Of a DNA stretch of 51,930 bases, positions 42,049 through 51,878 are shown in pieces (position 1 is the first letter of the stretch; the number at the start of each line of letters is the position of its first letter). The position numbers and the translations under genes are program-made. Below the pieces are notes generated by a model, which did no database searches, was not told where the DNA came from, and saw only the letters and a list, made by a program, of their open reading frames with translations. The stretch lies in contig JAAFJT010000028.1 in assembly GCA_013298955.1 (NCBI GenBank), positions 1 to 51,930 on the forward strand, given 5' to 3'. Source of the stretch: Chitinophagales bacterium (GTDB lineage Bacteria > Bacteroidota > Bacteroidia > Chitinophagales > Saprospiraceae).

Positions 42049-42861
42049 TTACAAAAAAAGTTGTACGCCCGCGAATTGTAATCCTAAAATTAATAATCCA
42101 ATGATAATTCGGTAATATCCAAACATTTTGAAACCATTTTGGTTCAAAAATCCGATGAAAGTTTTAATCGCAATCATCGCAACCACAAACGCAACCAAAT
42201 TTCCAATCGCCAAAATAACCATGTCATGTTGGGTCAAAGCGGGCAAAATTCCTTTTTTGACATCTTTGTAATATTCCAAACCCGATTTGGCAGAAGCCGC
42301 CGCCATCGTAGGAACGGCGAGGAAAAACGCAAATTCAGCAGCTTTTTCGCGGTTCAAACCTTGCGTCAACCCACCAATAATCGTTGCTGCCGACCGCGAT
42401 AAGCCCGGCAGTAACATCGACAATACTTGAAAACAACCAATTTTAAAAGCGGTTAAAAAATCGGGTTCTTCCTGCTGCGGCAATTGTTCATTTTTCGCAA
42501 ACCATTGATCCACAAAGAGTAACACCACACCACCCAATAATAAAACGATTGCAATCGTTGTCGGATTCTCTAATAATGCTTTAATATGTTTGTAAAAAAG
42601 CAACCCAAAAACCGCCGCAGGCAAAAACGCTACTGCCAATTTAAGGTAAAAATTGAAATTTTGCAAAAAGCGTCTCCAATACAACACGACCACCGAAAGT
42701 ATCGCGCCCATTTGAATCACCACTTCAAACAATTTGGTAAATTCACTTTTACCAATCCCCATCAAAGAAGAAGTAATCACCATATGTCCTGTCGAAGACA
42801 CTGGCAAATATTCTGTAATGCCTTCGACAATCGCCAGAATAATCGCTTGTAAATACGTCAT
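42049..42861 (-). CDS. uppP: Undecaprenyl-diphosphatase
   Basis: A multi-pass membrane enzyme that recycles undecaprenyl-PP for cell-wall synthesis. The two active-site motifs are [15 protein letters not shown] near the N-terminus and [15 protein letters not shown] in the middle. The length of 270 is normal. It lies six bases after DUF3098, a conserved Bacteroidota pairing. Confidence 0.95.
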   Translation of the reverse strand: MTYLQAIILAIVEGITEYLPVSSTGHMVITSSLMGIGKSEFTKLFEVVIQMGAILSVVVLYWRRFLQNFNFYLKLAVAFLPAAVFGLLFYKHIKALLENPTTIAIVLLLGGVVLLFVDQWFAKNEQLPQQEEPDFLTAFKIGCFQVLSMLLPGLSRSAATIIGGLTQGLNREKAAEFAFFLAVPTMAAASAKSGLEYYKDVKKGILPALTQHDMVILAIGNLVAFVVAMIAIKTFIGFLNQNGFKMFGYYRIIIGLLILGLQFAGVQLFL

Positions 42862-42867
42862 AATGTT

Positions 42868-43230
42868 TTAAGTTATACTGTTTTCGCTTGTTTTTTTGAA
42901 AATCGCATAAATTTCGACCACCAAACCTGCCAAAATGAGTATTGGTGCCAGTATCATAATGCGCGGACTGTAAATAATGGACTCATCCCACTCATTCGGA
43001 TTCGGCTGACTGCCGCCCATCATGCAGACCATGCCCAGTACGACTAAGGCGAATCCTATCGCCATCCAACGATAATTTTCCGTTCCAAAGACCAAAGTAT
43101 CATTTTTCTTGCCGAAAAAGCCACTCGCTTCCGTTTTGACAGGGCGTGTGATGGGTGCTGCGGCACTGGAACTGCTTATTTTCGGGGTCGTAGGCGTAGT
43201 CGGGCGTATCGGCTTTGCTGCTTTTGACAT
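42868..43230 (-). CDS. DUF3098 membrane protein
   Basis: A Ser/Thr/Pro-rich N-terminus is followed by the DUF3098 core NYRWMAIGFALVVLGMVCMMGG, a short DESIIYSPRIM loop and a second helix, LAPILILAGLVVEIYAIF. It commonly lies beside uppP in Bacteroidota, and sometimes ftsX, so it may belong to envelope synthesis. A TATTTTTG box (43338-43345, minus strand) is its likely promoter. I see nothing else in 43231-43622. Confidence 0.88.
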   Translation of the reverse strand: MSKAAKPIRPTTPTTPKISSSSAAAPITRPVKTEASGFFGKKNDTLVFGTENYRWMAIGFALVVLGMVCMMGGSQPNPNEWDESIIYSPRIMILAPILILAGLVVEIYAIFKKTSENSIT

Positions 43231-43622
43231 TGTTTTAAAAATTTGTAAAAGATTGTTTTAAAATAAGATACAGAATATGGTTTCGTGCTATTTTACAAAT
43301 AGACACCATATAGATACGTGATTTTTTTAAAATCTGCCAAAAATACAATGGTTTTTGTAAAAAACAGGCTTTGTGTTCCCTTTTTTTTAGAATTTTGCTT
43401 AAAATTGGGTAAATTCAGAAAAATGGGTAGATACGGGTTATTTTTTTGTATAAAATTTAAAAAACCAAACGAGGGCTTTTGTGATAACAAAAGAGGTTAC
43501 TTTAACATTTTGTTTATTGATATAAAAAATATATGTTTTATAATTTTGTTTAAAATGCTGATTCACAACTTTATACACATCATAAAGCATCGTGATACTA
43601 AATGCTGTTAAAAACATTAACG

Positions 43623-44246
43623 TTAAAAGTTTTTCAAAACTTGCACAATATCCGCCCCCGCAGGATGCAAGACGGCTTGAATCCCAACCGATTGCGCCGC
43701 TTTGATATTCACTAACATATCATCAAAAAACATAGTTTCAGAGGGTTTTAATTGGGCATCCTTTAAAACAAAATCATAAATTGCTTGATGTGGCTTTCGC
43801 ATCCCTATCAAATGCGAATAGTACGGACGATGAAAAAAACGTTCTTCAAAATTTTCAATTCCATAAATCGTTTTAAGATAACCATGTACATAATACAAAT
43901 GAGAATCATTCGTATTACTCAATAAAAAAACTTGATATTTTTGTTTCAACCGTTCCAACATTTCCAACCGTTCCAATGGAATATCCAACAACATTGCATT
44001 CCAAGCATCGCGCAATTGCCCAATCCCAACAGGTATATCCGCGACTGACCGCAACTGATGCAAAAACTCGGTTTCGCTGGATTGCCCAATTTCGTATTCG
44101 ATAAAAACATCTTTATCAAAAACACGCTTCAAAGCGGCTTCATAATCCGTTCCGAGATAATGGCGCAACTGGGCAAAAGTGCGTTCCATATCCAAATCGA
44201 TAATAACATTGCCCAAATCGAAGATTAAATTTTTAATTTTGCTCAT
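43623..44246 (-). CDS. HAD-superfamily phosphatase (subfamily IA)
   Basis: Motif I is FDLGNVIIDLD, motif II LLSNTNDSH, motif III GMRKPHQAIYDFVL and motif IV FFDDMLVNIKAAQSVGI, all intact. It resembles YihX-type sugar phosphatases. The start is MSKIKNLIFDLGN at 44246; the upstream ATG adds MRQNWLK. It is divergent from the flippase gene. Confidence 0.9.
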   Translation of the reverse strand: MSKIKNLIFDLGNVIIDLDMERTFAQLRHYLGTDYEAALKRVFDKDVFIEYEIGQSSETEFLHQLRSVADIPVGIGQLRDAWNAMLLDIPLERLEMLERLKQKYQVFLLSNTNDSHLYYVHGYLKTIYGIENFEERFFHRPYYSHLIGMRKPHQAIYDFVLKDAQLKPSETMFFDDMLVNIKAAQSVGIQAVLHPAGADIVQVLKNF

Positions 44247-44386
44247 TTTCAACCAATTTTGCCGCAAAATACGCGAATTATGGACTCACATCCTATATAA
44301 ATAGCGAAAAAATTAAGTCTATTGACGACTTGTGGGTTCAAATTTGCGTCATTGTCGTCATTTGTCGATAAATCACATAACCAACT

Positions 44387-45868
44387 ATGTCCATTTTAAA
44401 AAAATTGGCGGGACAAACCGCCGTTTACGGACTGAGCAGCATACTCGGTCGTTTTTTAAACTATTTGTTAGTTCCACTTTACACAGGTATTTTCCAACCG
44501 GGCGAATATGGGGTGAGTGCTTGGTTTTACGCATTTGCCTCTTTTGGCGGCGTTTTATTCACGTATGGTATGGAAACCGCTTTTTTCCGATATGTCCAAA
44601 AAACAGAAAATCCAGAAAAAGTAGCATCGACTGCCATGATTTCGCTCATGGTTTCGGCACTTGTGATGGGCGGATTGATATTTTTATGTGCCACACCACT
44701 CGCTAATTGGAGTCAAAATGTAGGTCGAGAAACCTATTTTCGATATTTTGCGTTGATTTTAGCGGCGGACGCGGCTTGTACGATTCCTTTTGCATGGTTG
44801 CGCCAACAAAATAATGCTTTGCGTTTTGCAAGCATTCGATTATTGAGTATTGGGATTAATATTGGATTAAATTTATTTTTCTATTTACTTTGTCCTTATT
44901 TGTTAAAAAATGGACATCAATGGGTTACTCATTTTTATGATAGAGAATTGGGTATTGGATATATGTTTATTGCCAATGCGTTATCAAGCGTTTTGATAAT
45001 TCCTTTTTTTGTTAAAGAGTTTGAATTAATGAAAAATGGGTTTGACACTGCCCTTTGGAAACAAATGTTTTATTACGCTTTGCCGCTAATTTTCATGGGT
45101 TTTGCAGGTATGATTAACGAAACCCTTGACCGAATGTTGCTTAAACATTTGATTCCCAATCAATTAGAAGCAGAAATCCAAACAGGCATTTATTCTGCCA
45201 ATTACAAATTATCCATTTTAATCACGTTATTTATCCAAGCCTTTCGGATGGGTGCGGAACCTTTTTTCTTCGCCAAAGCCAAAGACGCGGATGCCCGAGA
45301 AACGTATGCCCGAGTCATGCAATTTTTCGTATTTGTTTGTCTAACCATGTTTTTAGTGGTGATGATGTATTTAGATATTTTCAAATACATGATTCGCAAA
45401 AAAGCGTATTGGGATGGTTTGAATGTCGTGCCAATCTTATTAGGCGCGAATATCTGTTTGGGGGTTTATTACAATCTTTCGGTTTGGTATAAATTGACTG
45501 ATAAAACGCGAATGGGAGCATTGGTTTCTTTGATTGGCGTTGTGATTACCTTGATTTTGAATTGGTTATGGATTCCAACAATGGGTTATGTTGGCTCTGC
45601 TTGGGCAACCTTGATTTGCTATTTTGCAATGGCGGCAATCAGTTATTGGTTAGGTCGTTCGTACTATCCTGTGCCGTATCCATTAAAAAAAATTGGAATT
45701 TATACATTGATGGCATTGGGCATTTATGTATTGAGCAATTGGCTCCATCCTGCGATAAGTTCACCGTTTACATGGCATAAAGCATTGACTAACACTGGTT
45801 TATTATTGGGCTACCTATTTTTGATTTATAAAATGGAAGAAAAAGATATAAAACAATTAGTGAGTTGA
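44387..45868 (+). CDS. Oligosaccharide flippase (MOP superfamily, Wzx-like)
   Basis: A multi-helix protein of 493 residues opening LKKLAGQTAVYGLSSILGRFLNYLLVPLYTGIFQPGEYGVSAWFYA, the standard polysaccharide-export start. About 12-14 helices follow. It flips lipid-linked sugars or similar molecules across the inner membrane. No glycosyltransferase genes adjoin it, so the substrate is unknown. Confidence 0.88.
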   Translation: MSILKKLAGQTAVYGLSSILGRFLNYLLVPLYTGIFQPGEYGVSAWFYAFASFGGVLFTYGMETAFFRYVQKTENPEKVASTAMISLMVSALVMGGLIFLCATPLANWSQNVGRETYFRYFALILAADAACTIPFAWLRQQNNALRFASIRLLSIGINIGLNLFFYLLCPYLLKNGHQWVTHFYDRELGIGYMFIANALSSVLIIPFFVKEFELMKNGFDTALWKQMFYYALPLIFMGFAGMINETLDRMLLKHLIPNQLEAEIQTGIYSANYKLSILITLFIQAFRMGAEPFFFAKAKDADARETYARVMQFFVFVCLTMFLVVMMYLDIFKYMIRKKAYWDGLNVVPILLGANICLGVYYNLSVWYKLTDKTRMGALVSLIGVVITLILNWLWIPTMGYVGSAWATLICYFAMAAISYWLGRSYYPVPYPLKKIGIYTLMALGIYVLSNWLHPAISSPFTWHKALTNTGLLLGYLFLIYKMEEKDIKQLVS

Positions 45869-45883
45869 TGGCAGGAATCCGCA

Positions 45884-45918
45884 AAAGTATCCGAAACCGT
45901 CAAGGTTTCGGATACTTT
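45884..45918 (+). terminator. Hairpin after the flippase gene
   Basis: A 15-bp perfect stem, AAAGTATCCGAAACC with its complement and a 5-base loop, 15 bases after the stop. Confidence 0.65.
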
Positions 45919-46001
45919 ACAGCTAAAAACAGATTCTACATCCGAAAAAGAAGCTTTCATTTTTGGGAACGTACCAGAATAGGTATGTTGTCAGCTGTTT
46001 C

Positions 46002-46190
46002 TTATTTAAATTTTAAAGTAGAAAAGAGGGTTCCTTCAAAATCCTTGATTTCAACCTGATTTGCAACATCTAAACGCTGTATCGTAATGCCACCTTTTTT
46101 GAACCATCGCTTGGGTTTCTTTCAAACATCGTAATATGAAAATCCCAATCCAATGAATCCCAAAAATCCACATGCAGACAACCGAGTGAC
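46002..46190 (-). pseudogene. Frameshifted C-terminal gene remnant
   Basis: On the minus strand one frame reads LHVDFWDSLDWDFHITMFERNPSDGSKK, and a neighbouring frame continues GGITIQRLDVANQVEIKDFEGTLF and on to STLKFK and a TAA at 46004-46002. Both parts look protein-like and together give a smooth C-terminus with one frameshift near 46095. No start or upstream part is visible. The family is not recognised. Confidence 0.45.
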
Positions 46191-46255
46191 CTCATTTAAT
46201 AACTGCTACTAATTTTAATTTTCAAGCCTTTTGCAAAATTTCTCTAAATTCCTTT

Positions 46256-46263
46256 TAACTTTG
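46256..46263 (+). promoter_or_regulatory. Putative -7 box TAACTTTG for lpdA
   Basis: Exact TAnnTTTG with a TTTTG 22 bases upstream and about 85 bases before the start codon. Confidence 0.45.
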
Positions 46264-46348
46264 CGCCCTTGTAAACAACCATATATAAAATCTTTTTTTT
46301 AAAAACACGCTGTTTTTAAAAAAATTCAAATCATCCATTGTATCCGAC

Positions 46349-47746
46349 ATGAATTTCGACCTTATTATCATTGGAAGTGGCCCTGGTGGCTATGTTGCAG
46401 CGATTCGCGCAGCGCAATTGAACTTAAATGTTGCCATTGTAGAGCGCGAAAATCTGGGTGGGATTTGCCTCAATTGGGGTTGTATTCCGACGAAAGCGTT
46501 GTTGAAAAGTGCGCAAGTTTTTGAATATATTCAACATGCCGCAGATTATGGGATTCAAGTCGCAGGCGCAACGGCTGATTTTAAAGGCATGGTTCAACGC
46601 AGTCGAACTGTCGCAGAAGGCATGAGCAAAGGTGTGCGTTTCTTGATTCGTAAAAATAAAATTACGATTATCAATGGTTTTGGCAAATTATTGAGGGGGA
46701 AACAGGTGGAAGTGACGGATTCAGAAGGCAAAAAAGCCTTGTACGCTGCTAAAAACATCATCATTGCCACAGGCGGACGCGCTAAAGAATTGCCCAATCT
46801 TAAAATCGATGGTCAAAAAATCATTGATTATCGCAAAGCCATGACTTTATCGACACAACCGAAAAGTATGGTTGTGGTTGGCGCAGGCGCGATTGGCGTT
46901 GAATTTGCGTATTTTTATAATGCGATTGGAACGCAAGTGACCGTGGTTGAATTTATGGATCAGGGTTTAGTCCCGCGAGAAGACGCAGACCTTTCCAAAG
47001 AATTGACTAAAATTTATACGAAAAAAGGCATTCGCATTTTGGCAGGAACATCTGTTGAAATGGTAGATACCACAGGCAGCATTTGCAAAGTGAAAGTCAA
47101 AAATAAAGAGACAGGCGCAACCGAAATCATTGATTGTGAAGTAGTTTTGTCGGCAACAGGCGTTACGCCGAATACCGAAAATATTGGTTTAGAGGCTTTG
47201 GGCGTGAAAATGGAACGCGGATTTATCAGTACCGATGATTTTTATCAAACGAATGTACCCGGTATTTATGCGATTGGCGATGTGTTGGCAACACAGGCTT
47301 TGGCACATGTGGCGAGCGCGGAAGGCATCCTTTGCGTTGAAAAAATCGCAGGAAAGCATGTTGAAAAAATTGATTACAATAACATTCCGGGTTGTACATA
47401 CTGCATTCCTGAGATTGCCTCAGTGGGTTATACTGAAAAAGACGCAAAAGCAAAAGGGTATGAAGTGAAAGTTGGGAAATTCCCTTTTTCGGCTTCTGGA
47501 AAAGCGAAAGCAGCAGGCGCGAGTGAAGGATTTGTGAAGGTAATTTATGATGCGAAGTATGGGGAATTGTTGGGTGCGCACATGATTGGGGCAAATGTGA
47601 CGGAAATGATTGCCGAAGTAGTGGTTGCCCGAAAATTGGAAACGACTGGACATGAAATATTGAAAGCGATTCACCCACATCCGACGATGAGTGAAGCCTT
47701 TATGGAGGCTACGGCGGCGGCATATGGGGAAGTGATACATATGTGA
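46349..47746 (+). CDS. lpdA: Dihydrolipoyl dehydrogenase (E3)
   Basis: Reoxidises lipoyl groups of 2-oxo acid dehydrogenase complexes with NAD+. It has the FAD motif IIIGSGPGGYVAAIRAA, the redox pair Cys40/Cys45 in GGICLNWGCIPTKA, the NAD motif VVVGAGAIGVEFA and GIYAIGDV. The catalytic His-Glu is in HPHPTMSEAFMEA. The length of 465 is normal. The matching E2 is encoded at 20756-22003. Confidence 0.95.
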   Translation: MNFDLIIIGSGPGGYVAAIRAAQLNLNVAIVERENLGGICLNWGCIPTKALLKSAQVFEYIQHAADYGIQVAGATADFKGMVQRSRTVAEGMSKGVRFLIRKNKITIINGFGKLLRGKQVEVTDSEGKKALYAAKNIIIATGGRAKELPNLKIDGQKIIDYRKAMTLSTQPKSMVVVGAGAIGVEFAYFYNAIGTQVTVVEFMDQGLVPREDADLSKELTKIYTKKGIRILAGTSVEMVDTTGSICKVKVKNKETGATEIIDCEVVLSATGVTPNTENIGLEALGVKMERGFISTDDFYQTNVPGIYAIGDVLATQALAHVASAEGILCVEKIAGKHVEKIDYNNIPGCTYCIPEIASVGYTEKDAKAKGYEVKVGKFPFSASGKAKAAGASEGFVKVIYDAKYGELLGAHMIGANVTEMIAEVVVARKLETTGHEILKAIHPHPTMSEAFMEATAAAYGEVIHM

Positions 47747-47782
47747 TTTTTAAACGATATATCTCCTAAATGATTTGAGCAA

Positions 47783-47821
47783 AACTTCTTGCGTGAAGTT
47801 TGAAACTTGACGCAAGAAGTT
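47783..47821 (+). terminator. Hairpin after lpdA
   Basis: AACTTCTTGCGT pairs with ACGCAAGAAGTT, with a second inner match (GAAGTTT/AAACTT). It lies 36 bases past the stop. Confidence 0.6.
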
Positions 47822-47924
47822 CTCATAAACGTTCTTCAAGCGAAAACGTCCTTTCTAATCGTTTGAAATCGAAAGCAGCCTATTTCAAATGATTCCCAGC
47901 ATGGAAATGACGGAGTGGTGCGTT

Positions 47925-47932
47925 TAGTTTTG
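47925..47932 (+). promoter_or_regulatory. Putative -7 box TAGTTTTG for the ferredoxin gene
   Basis: Exact TAnnTTTG, 50 bases before the start. Confidence 0.4.
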
Positions 47933-47981
47933 TCCAATTATATACATCATTGATTTCAAATCAATTAATATTACAAACAAT

Positions 47982-48296
47982 ATGATAACTATCACGGTCA
48001 TCGACCGAAAAGATACATCCCATATTTTAGAAGTGCCAACCGATATGGCATTCAATCTAATGGAAATCTGCAAAAGTTATGAGTTACCTGTGGAAGGTAC
48101 TTGTGGGGGGATGGCATTATGCGCCTCCTGCCATTGTTACTTAGAAAGCGAACATACTTTGGCAGAACCCTCTGATGATGAATGGTATATGCTTGACCAA
48201 ACTTTATATGTGATGGATAAGAGCCGTTTGGGTTGTCAAATTCGGATGACGGATGATTTGGATGGATTAGTGGTTCGATTAGCACCCGAAGTTTAA
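47982..48296 (+). CDS. Adrenodoxin-type 2Fe-2S ferredoxin
   Basis: Four cluster cysteines are in the vertebrate/adrenodoxin arrangement: GTCGGMALCASCHCYLE (with an extra Cys) and RLGCQIRM. The acidic EPSDDEWYMLDQ helix is where partners bind. At 104 residues it is normal. It may serve Fe-S assembly or a monooxygenase; no partner is adjacent. Confidence 0.9.
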   Translation: MITITVIDRKDTSHILEVPTDMAFNLMEICKSYELPVEGTCGGMALCASCHCYLESEHTLAEPSDDEWYMLDQTLYVMDKSRLGCQIRMTDDLDGLVVRLAPEV

Positions 48297-48306
48297 AAAC
48301 GTAGGA

Positions 48307-48346
48307 AGGTAAGGTCGTTGAGGTTGTAGCCTCAACGACCTTACCT
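48307..48346. terminator. Bidirectional hairpin after the ferredoxin gene
   Basis: A 17-bp perfect stem AGGTAAGGTCGTTGAGG with its complement and a 6-base loop, lying between convergent genes. Confidence 0.7.
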
Positions 48347-48359
48347 ATCCGATTTATAA

Positions 48360-49256
48360 TTACTTCCGAATGGGATATTCCATCGCTGCTTGCACAAATG
48401 GAAAATGAGACAAAGCCGTTTGTATCACGCTCACACCGCGCTGCCGACTTGCTAATTGCACATAATAATGGTCTGGAACCTGCTTTTCATGGATGATACC
48501 GCCGCGTTCTGCAATAATGCGGGCAATTTTATCCAAATCAGTCCCTTTTTTAAAACGCAAGGCAACTTCTAAAAGGTCTTCCCCTTCATAACTATTCGCG
48601 CCCGATTGCATGCTGACCACTTTACTTTGATGCACCAATTCTCCACTCAATTCGAGTGCGTCAATGATTTCACGCACTTTGGTTTCAGCCGTTTTGCGAA
48701 TCACTTCTGCGGCTTTCAACATGCTCATCTCTTGAAAACTATTGCGATACATATAATGCAAAGTTATTAAGGGTAGATGTTGTACCACTCCATTCACGAA
48801 AAAAAGTTGCGAATTGGCACCCATTTCATCTATCACGGTTTGTGGCGGAACGGTTGCAGCAATTTTGACATTGTACAAATACCAAGGCGCACTACTCGTA
48901 ATCCTATCGGTGTAACGCAACATCATCCCTTGAATTTGTTTAGAATTGGTTTTGAAAAGGTCGCATTTCGGGTTATACGGCACTTCGTCCAAGAGATGTG
49001 CAGGCGTTTCCCAAAAATCAATCAACCATAAGGCTTGACATTGTTGCACATTATAAGCCTTATTTTCTTTGAAAAGGGCTTCCGCATCCGTCACCAAGTC
49101 TTTTTCCGAAATGACATAAACTAAATTGGGTGCGCTAAGGCGACTTTCTTGGAAAGTACTGGGGCGAATTAGTATTGTATTCGCTTTTTGCGCCATGATG
49201 CCCCCACTTGAAACTTGAAAAAGCATTAAAATCGTAAAAAAAGGAATGTTTCTCAT
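48360..49256 (-). CDS. Secreted protein of unknown function with a prodomain-like C-terminus
   Basis: The signal peptide (to GIMAQ) is followed by about 200 residues with no recognised motif. The last 80 residues (LEVALRFKKGTDLDKIARIIAERGGIIHEKQVPDHYYVQLASRQRG ... FPFVQAAMEYPIRK) resemble the inhibitory prodomains of subtilisin-like proteases (fervidolysin or I9-like). No protease domain is attached or nearby. The resemblance is by eye only. Confidence 0.6.
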   Translation of the reverse strand: MRNIPFFTILMLFQVSSGGIMAQKANTILIRPSTFQESRLSAPNLVYVISEKDLVTDAEALFKENKAYNVQQCQALWLIDFWETPAHLLDEVPYNPKCDLFKTNSKQIQGMMLRYTDRITSSAPWYLYNVKIAATVPPQTVIDEMGANSQLFFVNGVVQHLPLITLHYMYRNSFQEMSMLKAAEVIRKTAETKVREIIDALELSGELVHQSKVVSMQSGANSYEGEDLLEVALRFKKGTDLDKIARIIAERGGIIHEKQVPDHYYVQLASRQRGVSVIQTALSHFPFVQAAMEYPIRK

Positions 49257-49409
49257 CTAAGTTTGTTGAAAGGATTTGTTTTTAGGCGACAAATTTTATT
49301 CTTTTTTGGCAGAAATAAAAATTTTCAAGGAAAAATTTTATATTTTTCAAAGGATTCATGCCTAATAGTCGATTTTTTATAACTTTACACCTTAAAAAAG
49401 GTTCAAATT

Positions 49410-50426
49410 ATGATTAATTTAATGTCAGATACCGTCACCAAACCGACCGCAGGCATGCTTCAAGCGATGTTTGCCGCCGAAGTAGGCGATGACGTTTTTC
49501 GAGAAGACCCGACTGTGAATCGACTCGAATCCAAAGTCGCTACCCTGTTTGGCAAGCAGTCGGCTTTATATTGTCCAAGCGGCACCATGTCGAATCAACT
49601 CGCCATCAAAACCCATACGCAACCGATGGATGAAATGATTTGTGAAGAAAGTTCGCACGTTTTTCAATATGAAAATGGCGGATATGCGTTTCATTCGGGC
49701 ATTGCCGTCAATCTTTTGCAAGGTCGATTTGGCAAAATCACGGCGGCACAAGTGGAAGCAGCGATTAAACCCGAATATGATTGGTTGCCGCGCACGCGTT
49801 TGGTCGTTTTGGAAAATACGGGCAATAAAGCTGGTGGTAGTTATTATACTTTGCCAGAAATCGACCCGATAACAGCATTGTGTCAACGGCGCAAGTTGAA
49901 ATTGCATTTGGATGGGGCGCGCATTTTCAATGCGCTGGTGGAAACGGGCGAATCGACCACCGAAGTTGGGAAACGATTTGATAGTATTTCGGTTTGTTTA
50001 TCGAAAGGCTTGGGTGCGCCAGTGGGTTCTGTGCTGGTTGGCGATGCCGATTTTATCCAAAAAGCGCGGCGATTGCGCAAAGCCTTTGGGGGTGGCATGC
50101 GGCAAGCAGGTTATTTAGCGGCAGCAGGTTTGTACGCGCTCGAAAATCATATTCCGTTGTTAAAAAAAGATAATGAACATGCCAAACAAATTGGTCGTTT
50201 GTTAGCAAAATTGCCAATGGTGGAAAATATACGTCCCATTCAGACCAATATTGTAATTTTTGATGTAAAATCACCGTTTACTGGGGCGCAATTTTTGGAA
50301 AAATTACTTACAAAAGGCATAAAAGGCTCCCTTTTTGGCGTTCAAACGGTGCGATTCGTATTTCATTTAGACGTTACGCCCAAAATGGTAGCGCAATTAG
50401 TCACTATTTTCGAGGACTTTACGTAA
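49410..50426 (+). CDS. ltaE: Low-specificity L-threonine aldolase
   Basis: A PLP enzyme cleaving threonine/allo-threonine to glycine and acetaldehyde. It opens MINLMSDTVTKPTAGMLQAM, with the cofactor region ALYCPSGTMSNQLAIK, HLDGARIFNA (Asp168, Arg171) and the PLP-Lys in SVCLSKGLGAPVGSVLVG (Lys199). The length of 338 is normal. A near-consensus box TAACTTTA lies about 30 bases upstream. Confidence 0.93.
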   Translation: MINLMSDTVTKPTAGMLQAMFAAEVGDDVFREDPTVNRLESKVATLFGKQSALYCPSGTMSNQLAIKTHTQPMDEMICEESSHVFQYENGGYAFHSGIAVNLLQGRFGKITAAQVEAAIKPEYDWLPRTRLVVLENTGNKAGGSYYTLPEIDPITALCQRRKLKLHLDGARIFNALVETGESTTEVGKRFDSISVCLSKGLGAPVGSVLVGDADFIQKARRLRKAFGGGMRQAGYLAAAGLYALENHIPLLKKDNEHAKQIGRLLAKLPMVENIRPIQTNIVIFDVKSPFTGAQFLEKLLTKGIKGSLFGVQTVRFVFHLDVTPKMVAQLVTIFEDFT

Positions 50427-50505
50427 GTCCCCCGACTAAATTTTACAAACAATCTTGTTTTCAGTTTGTTTATGGTTTGGTTTAAAAATCAACCGTTATC
50501 CTTTT

Positions 50506-51849
50506 ATGAAAACCATCTTAATCCGCAATGCTCACCTCATTAACGAAGGTAAAATAGAGCAAAAAGACCTTTTCATTCGCAATGGGCGCATCGAACGCAT
50601 TGATAATCAAATCAATACAAATGCCGCTATTGAATATGATGCCACTGGAAAACATGTGATTCCGGGCATTATTGACGACCAAGTGCATTTCCGCGAACCG
50701 GGTTTGACGCATAAAGCGACGATTCAAAGTGAAGCGCGGGCAGCAGTGGCGGGCGGCGTAACGTCGTTTATGGAAATGCCGAATGTCAATCCGCCTTCCG
50801 TGACGCAACCGTTGTTAGAGGCGAAATACCAAATTGGAGCAAAGACGGCTTTGGCAAATTATTCGTTTTTCATGGGCGTGACCAATGATAATTTGGACGA
50901 AGTCTTGCGCACCAATCCCCGTCAAGTGTGTGGGGTTAAGGTTTTTATGGGCAGCAGTACGGGCAATATGTTGGTTGACAATGAAAAAACATTAGAAAAT
51001 CTCTTTGCCAAATGCCCAATGTTGATTGCAACGCATTGTGAAGACGAAGCAACCATTCGGGAAAATACCCAAATTTTCAAACAACGCGAACAAACAAATG
51101 GTGATTTTAAAGTAACGGCGGAGCATCATCCTGTCATTAGAAATGCCGCATCTTGTTTAAAATCGGCTCAAATGGCAATCGAATTGGCGCAAAAGCACAA
51201 CACTCGGTTGCATATTTTGCACATTTCAACCCAAGATGAGTTGAAATTATTCAAATCCGCGCCGATTTCTGAAAAACGGATTACCGCCGAAGTTTGTGTA
51301 CACCATTTATATTACAATGCTGATAGTTATGCTCAATTAGGGAATCTTATCAAGTGTAATCCTGCTATCAAAGGTAAGGAACATCAAACAGCCTTATTTA
51401 AAGCATTGCTAAACAATCAATTAGATATTATTGCAACCGACCATGCGCCACATACTTGGGCAGAGAAAGCGCAACCTTATTGGAATGCACCATCTGGATT
51501 GCCTTTGGTGCAACATGGGCTTTTATTGATGTTATCCTTTTACCACCAAGGGATGATTTCAATGGAGAAAATCGTTGAAAAAATGTGTCATGCTCCTGCG
51601 GAATGTTTTAAAATCGAAAAACGGGGGTATATTCGGGAAGGGTACTGGGCAGATTTGGCGATTTTGGATTTGCAAAAAACGCAAGTAATTCATAAAAAAA
51701 ATATTGCGTATCAATGTGGATGGTCTCCATTAGAAGGCGAAACCATGCAGGGTAAGGTCGAGGCGACGATAGTAAGTGGACATCTGGCGTACCGAAATGG
51801 GATTTGGGATGCTTCGCAAATGGGGCAGCGATTGTATTTTACAAATTAA
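50506..51849 (+). CDS. pyrC: Dihydroorotase
   Basis: Third step of pyrimidine synthesis. The metal site reads DDQVHFREPG (57-66), where the usual first His of the HxH pair is Gln59; His61 remains. The carboxylated Lys is probably Lys145 in GVKVFMGSSTGNM. HCED (177-180) and ATDHAPHTWAEK are also present. The Gln form seems usual for Bacteroidota enzymes (from memory). The start is MKTILIRNAHLINEG at 50506; the upstream ATG adds 17 residues. The gene is complete and ends 81 bases before the window edge. Confidence 0.93.
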   Translation: MKTILIRNAHLINEGKIEQKDLFIRNGRIERIDNQINTNAAIEYDATGKHVIPGIIDDQVHFREPGLTHKATIQSEARAAVAGGVTSFMEMPNVNPPSVTQPLLEAKYQIGAKTALANYSFFMGVTNDNLDEVLRTNPRQVCGVKVFMGSSTGNMLVDNEKTLENLFAKCPMLIATHCEDEATIRENTQIFKQREQTNGDFKVTAEHHPVIRNAASCLKSAQMAIELAQKHNTRLHILHISTQDELKLFKSAPISEKRITAEVCVHHLYYNADSYAQLGNLIKCNPAIKGKEHQTALFKALLNNQLDIIATDHAPHTWAEKAQPYWNAPSGLPLVQHGLLLMLSFYHQGMISMEKIVEKMCHAPAECFKIEKRGYIREGYWADLAILDLQKTQVIHKKNIAYQCGWSPLEGETMQGKVEATIVSGHLAYRNGIWDASQMGQRLYFTN

Positions 51850-51878
51850 AAAACTTATAATGTAATATCGTAGTTAGG

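Noticed and set aside
43318-43611. 97-codon plus-strand frame
   Set aside because: Low-complexity Phe/Lys/Ile-rich text from AT-rich sequence, overlapping the DUF3098 promoter region, with no family features.
47855-47915. Possible third copy of family C (AGCAGCCTATTTCAAA)
   Set aside because: Only about 13 of 16 core bases match and no paired arm is seen; could be chance.
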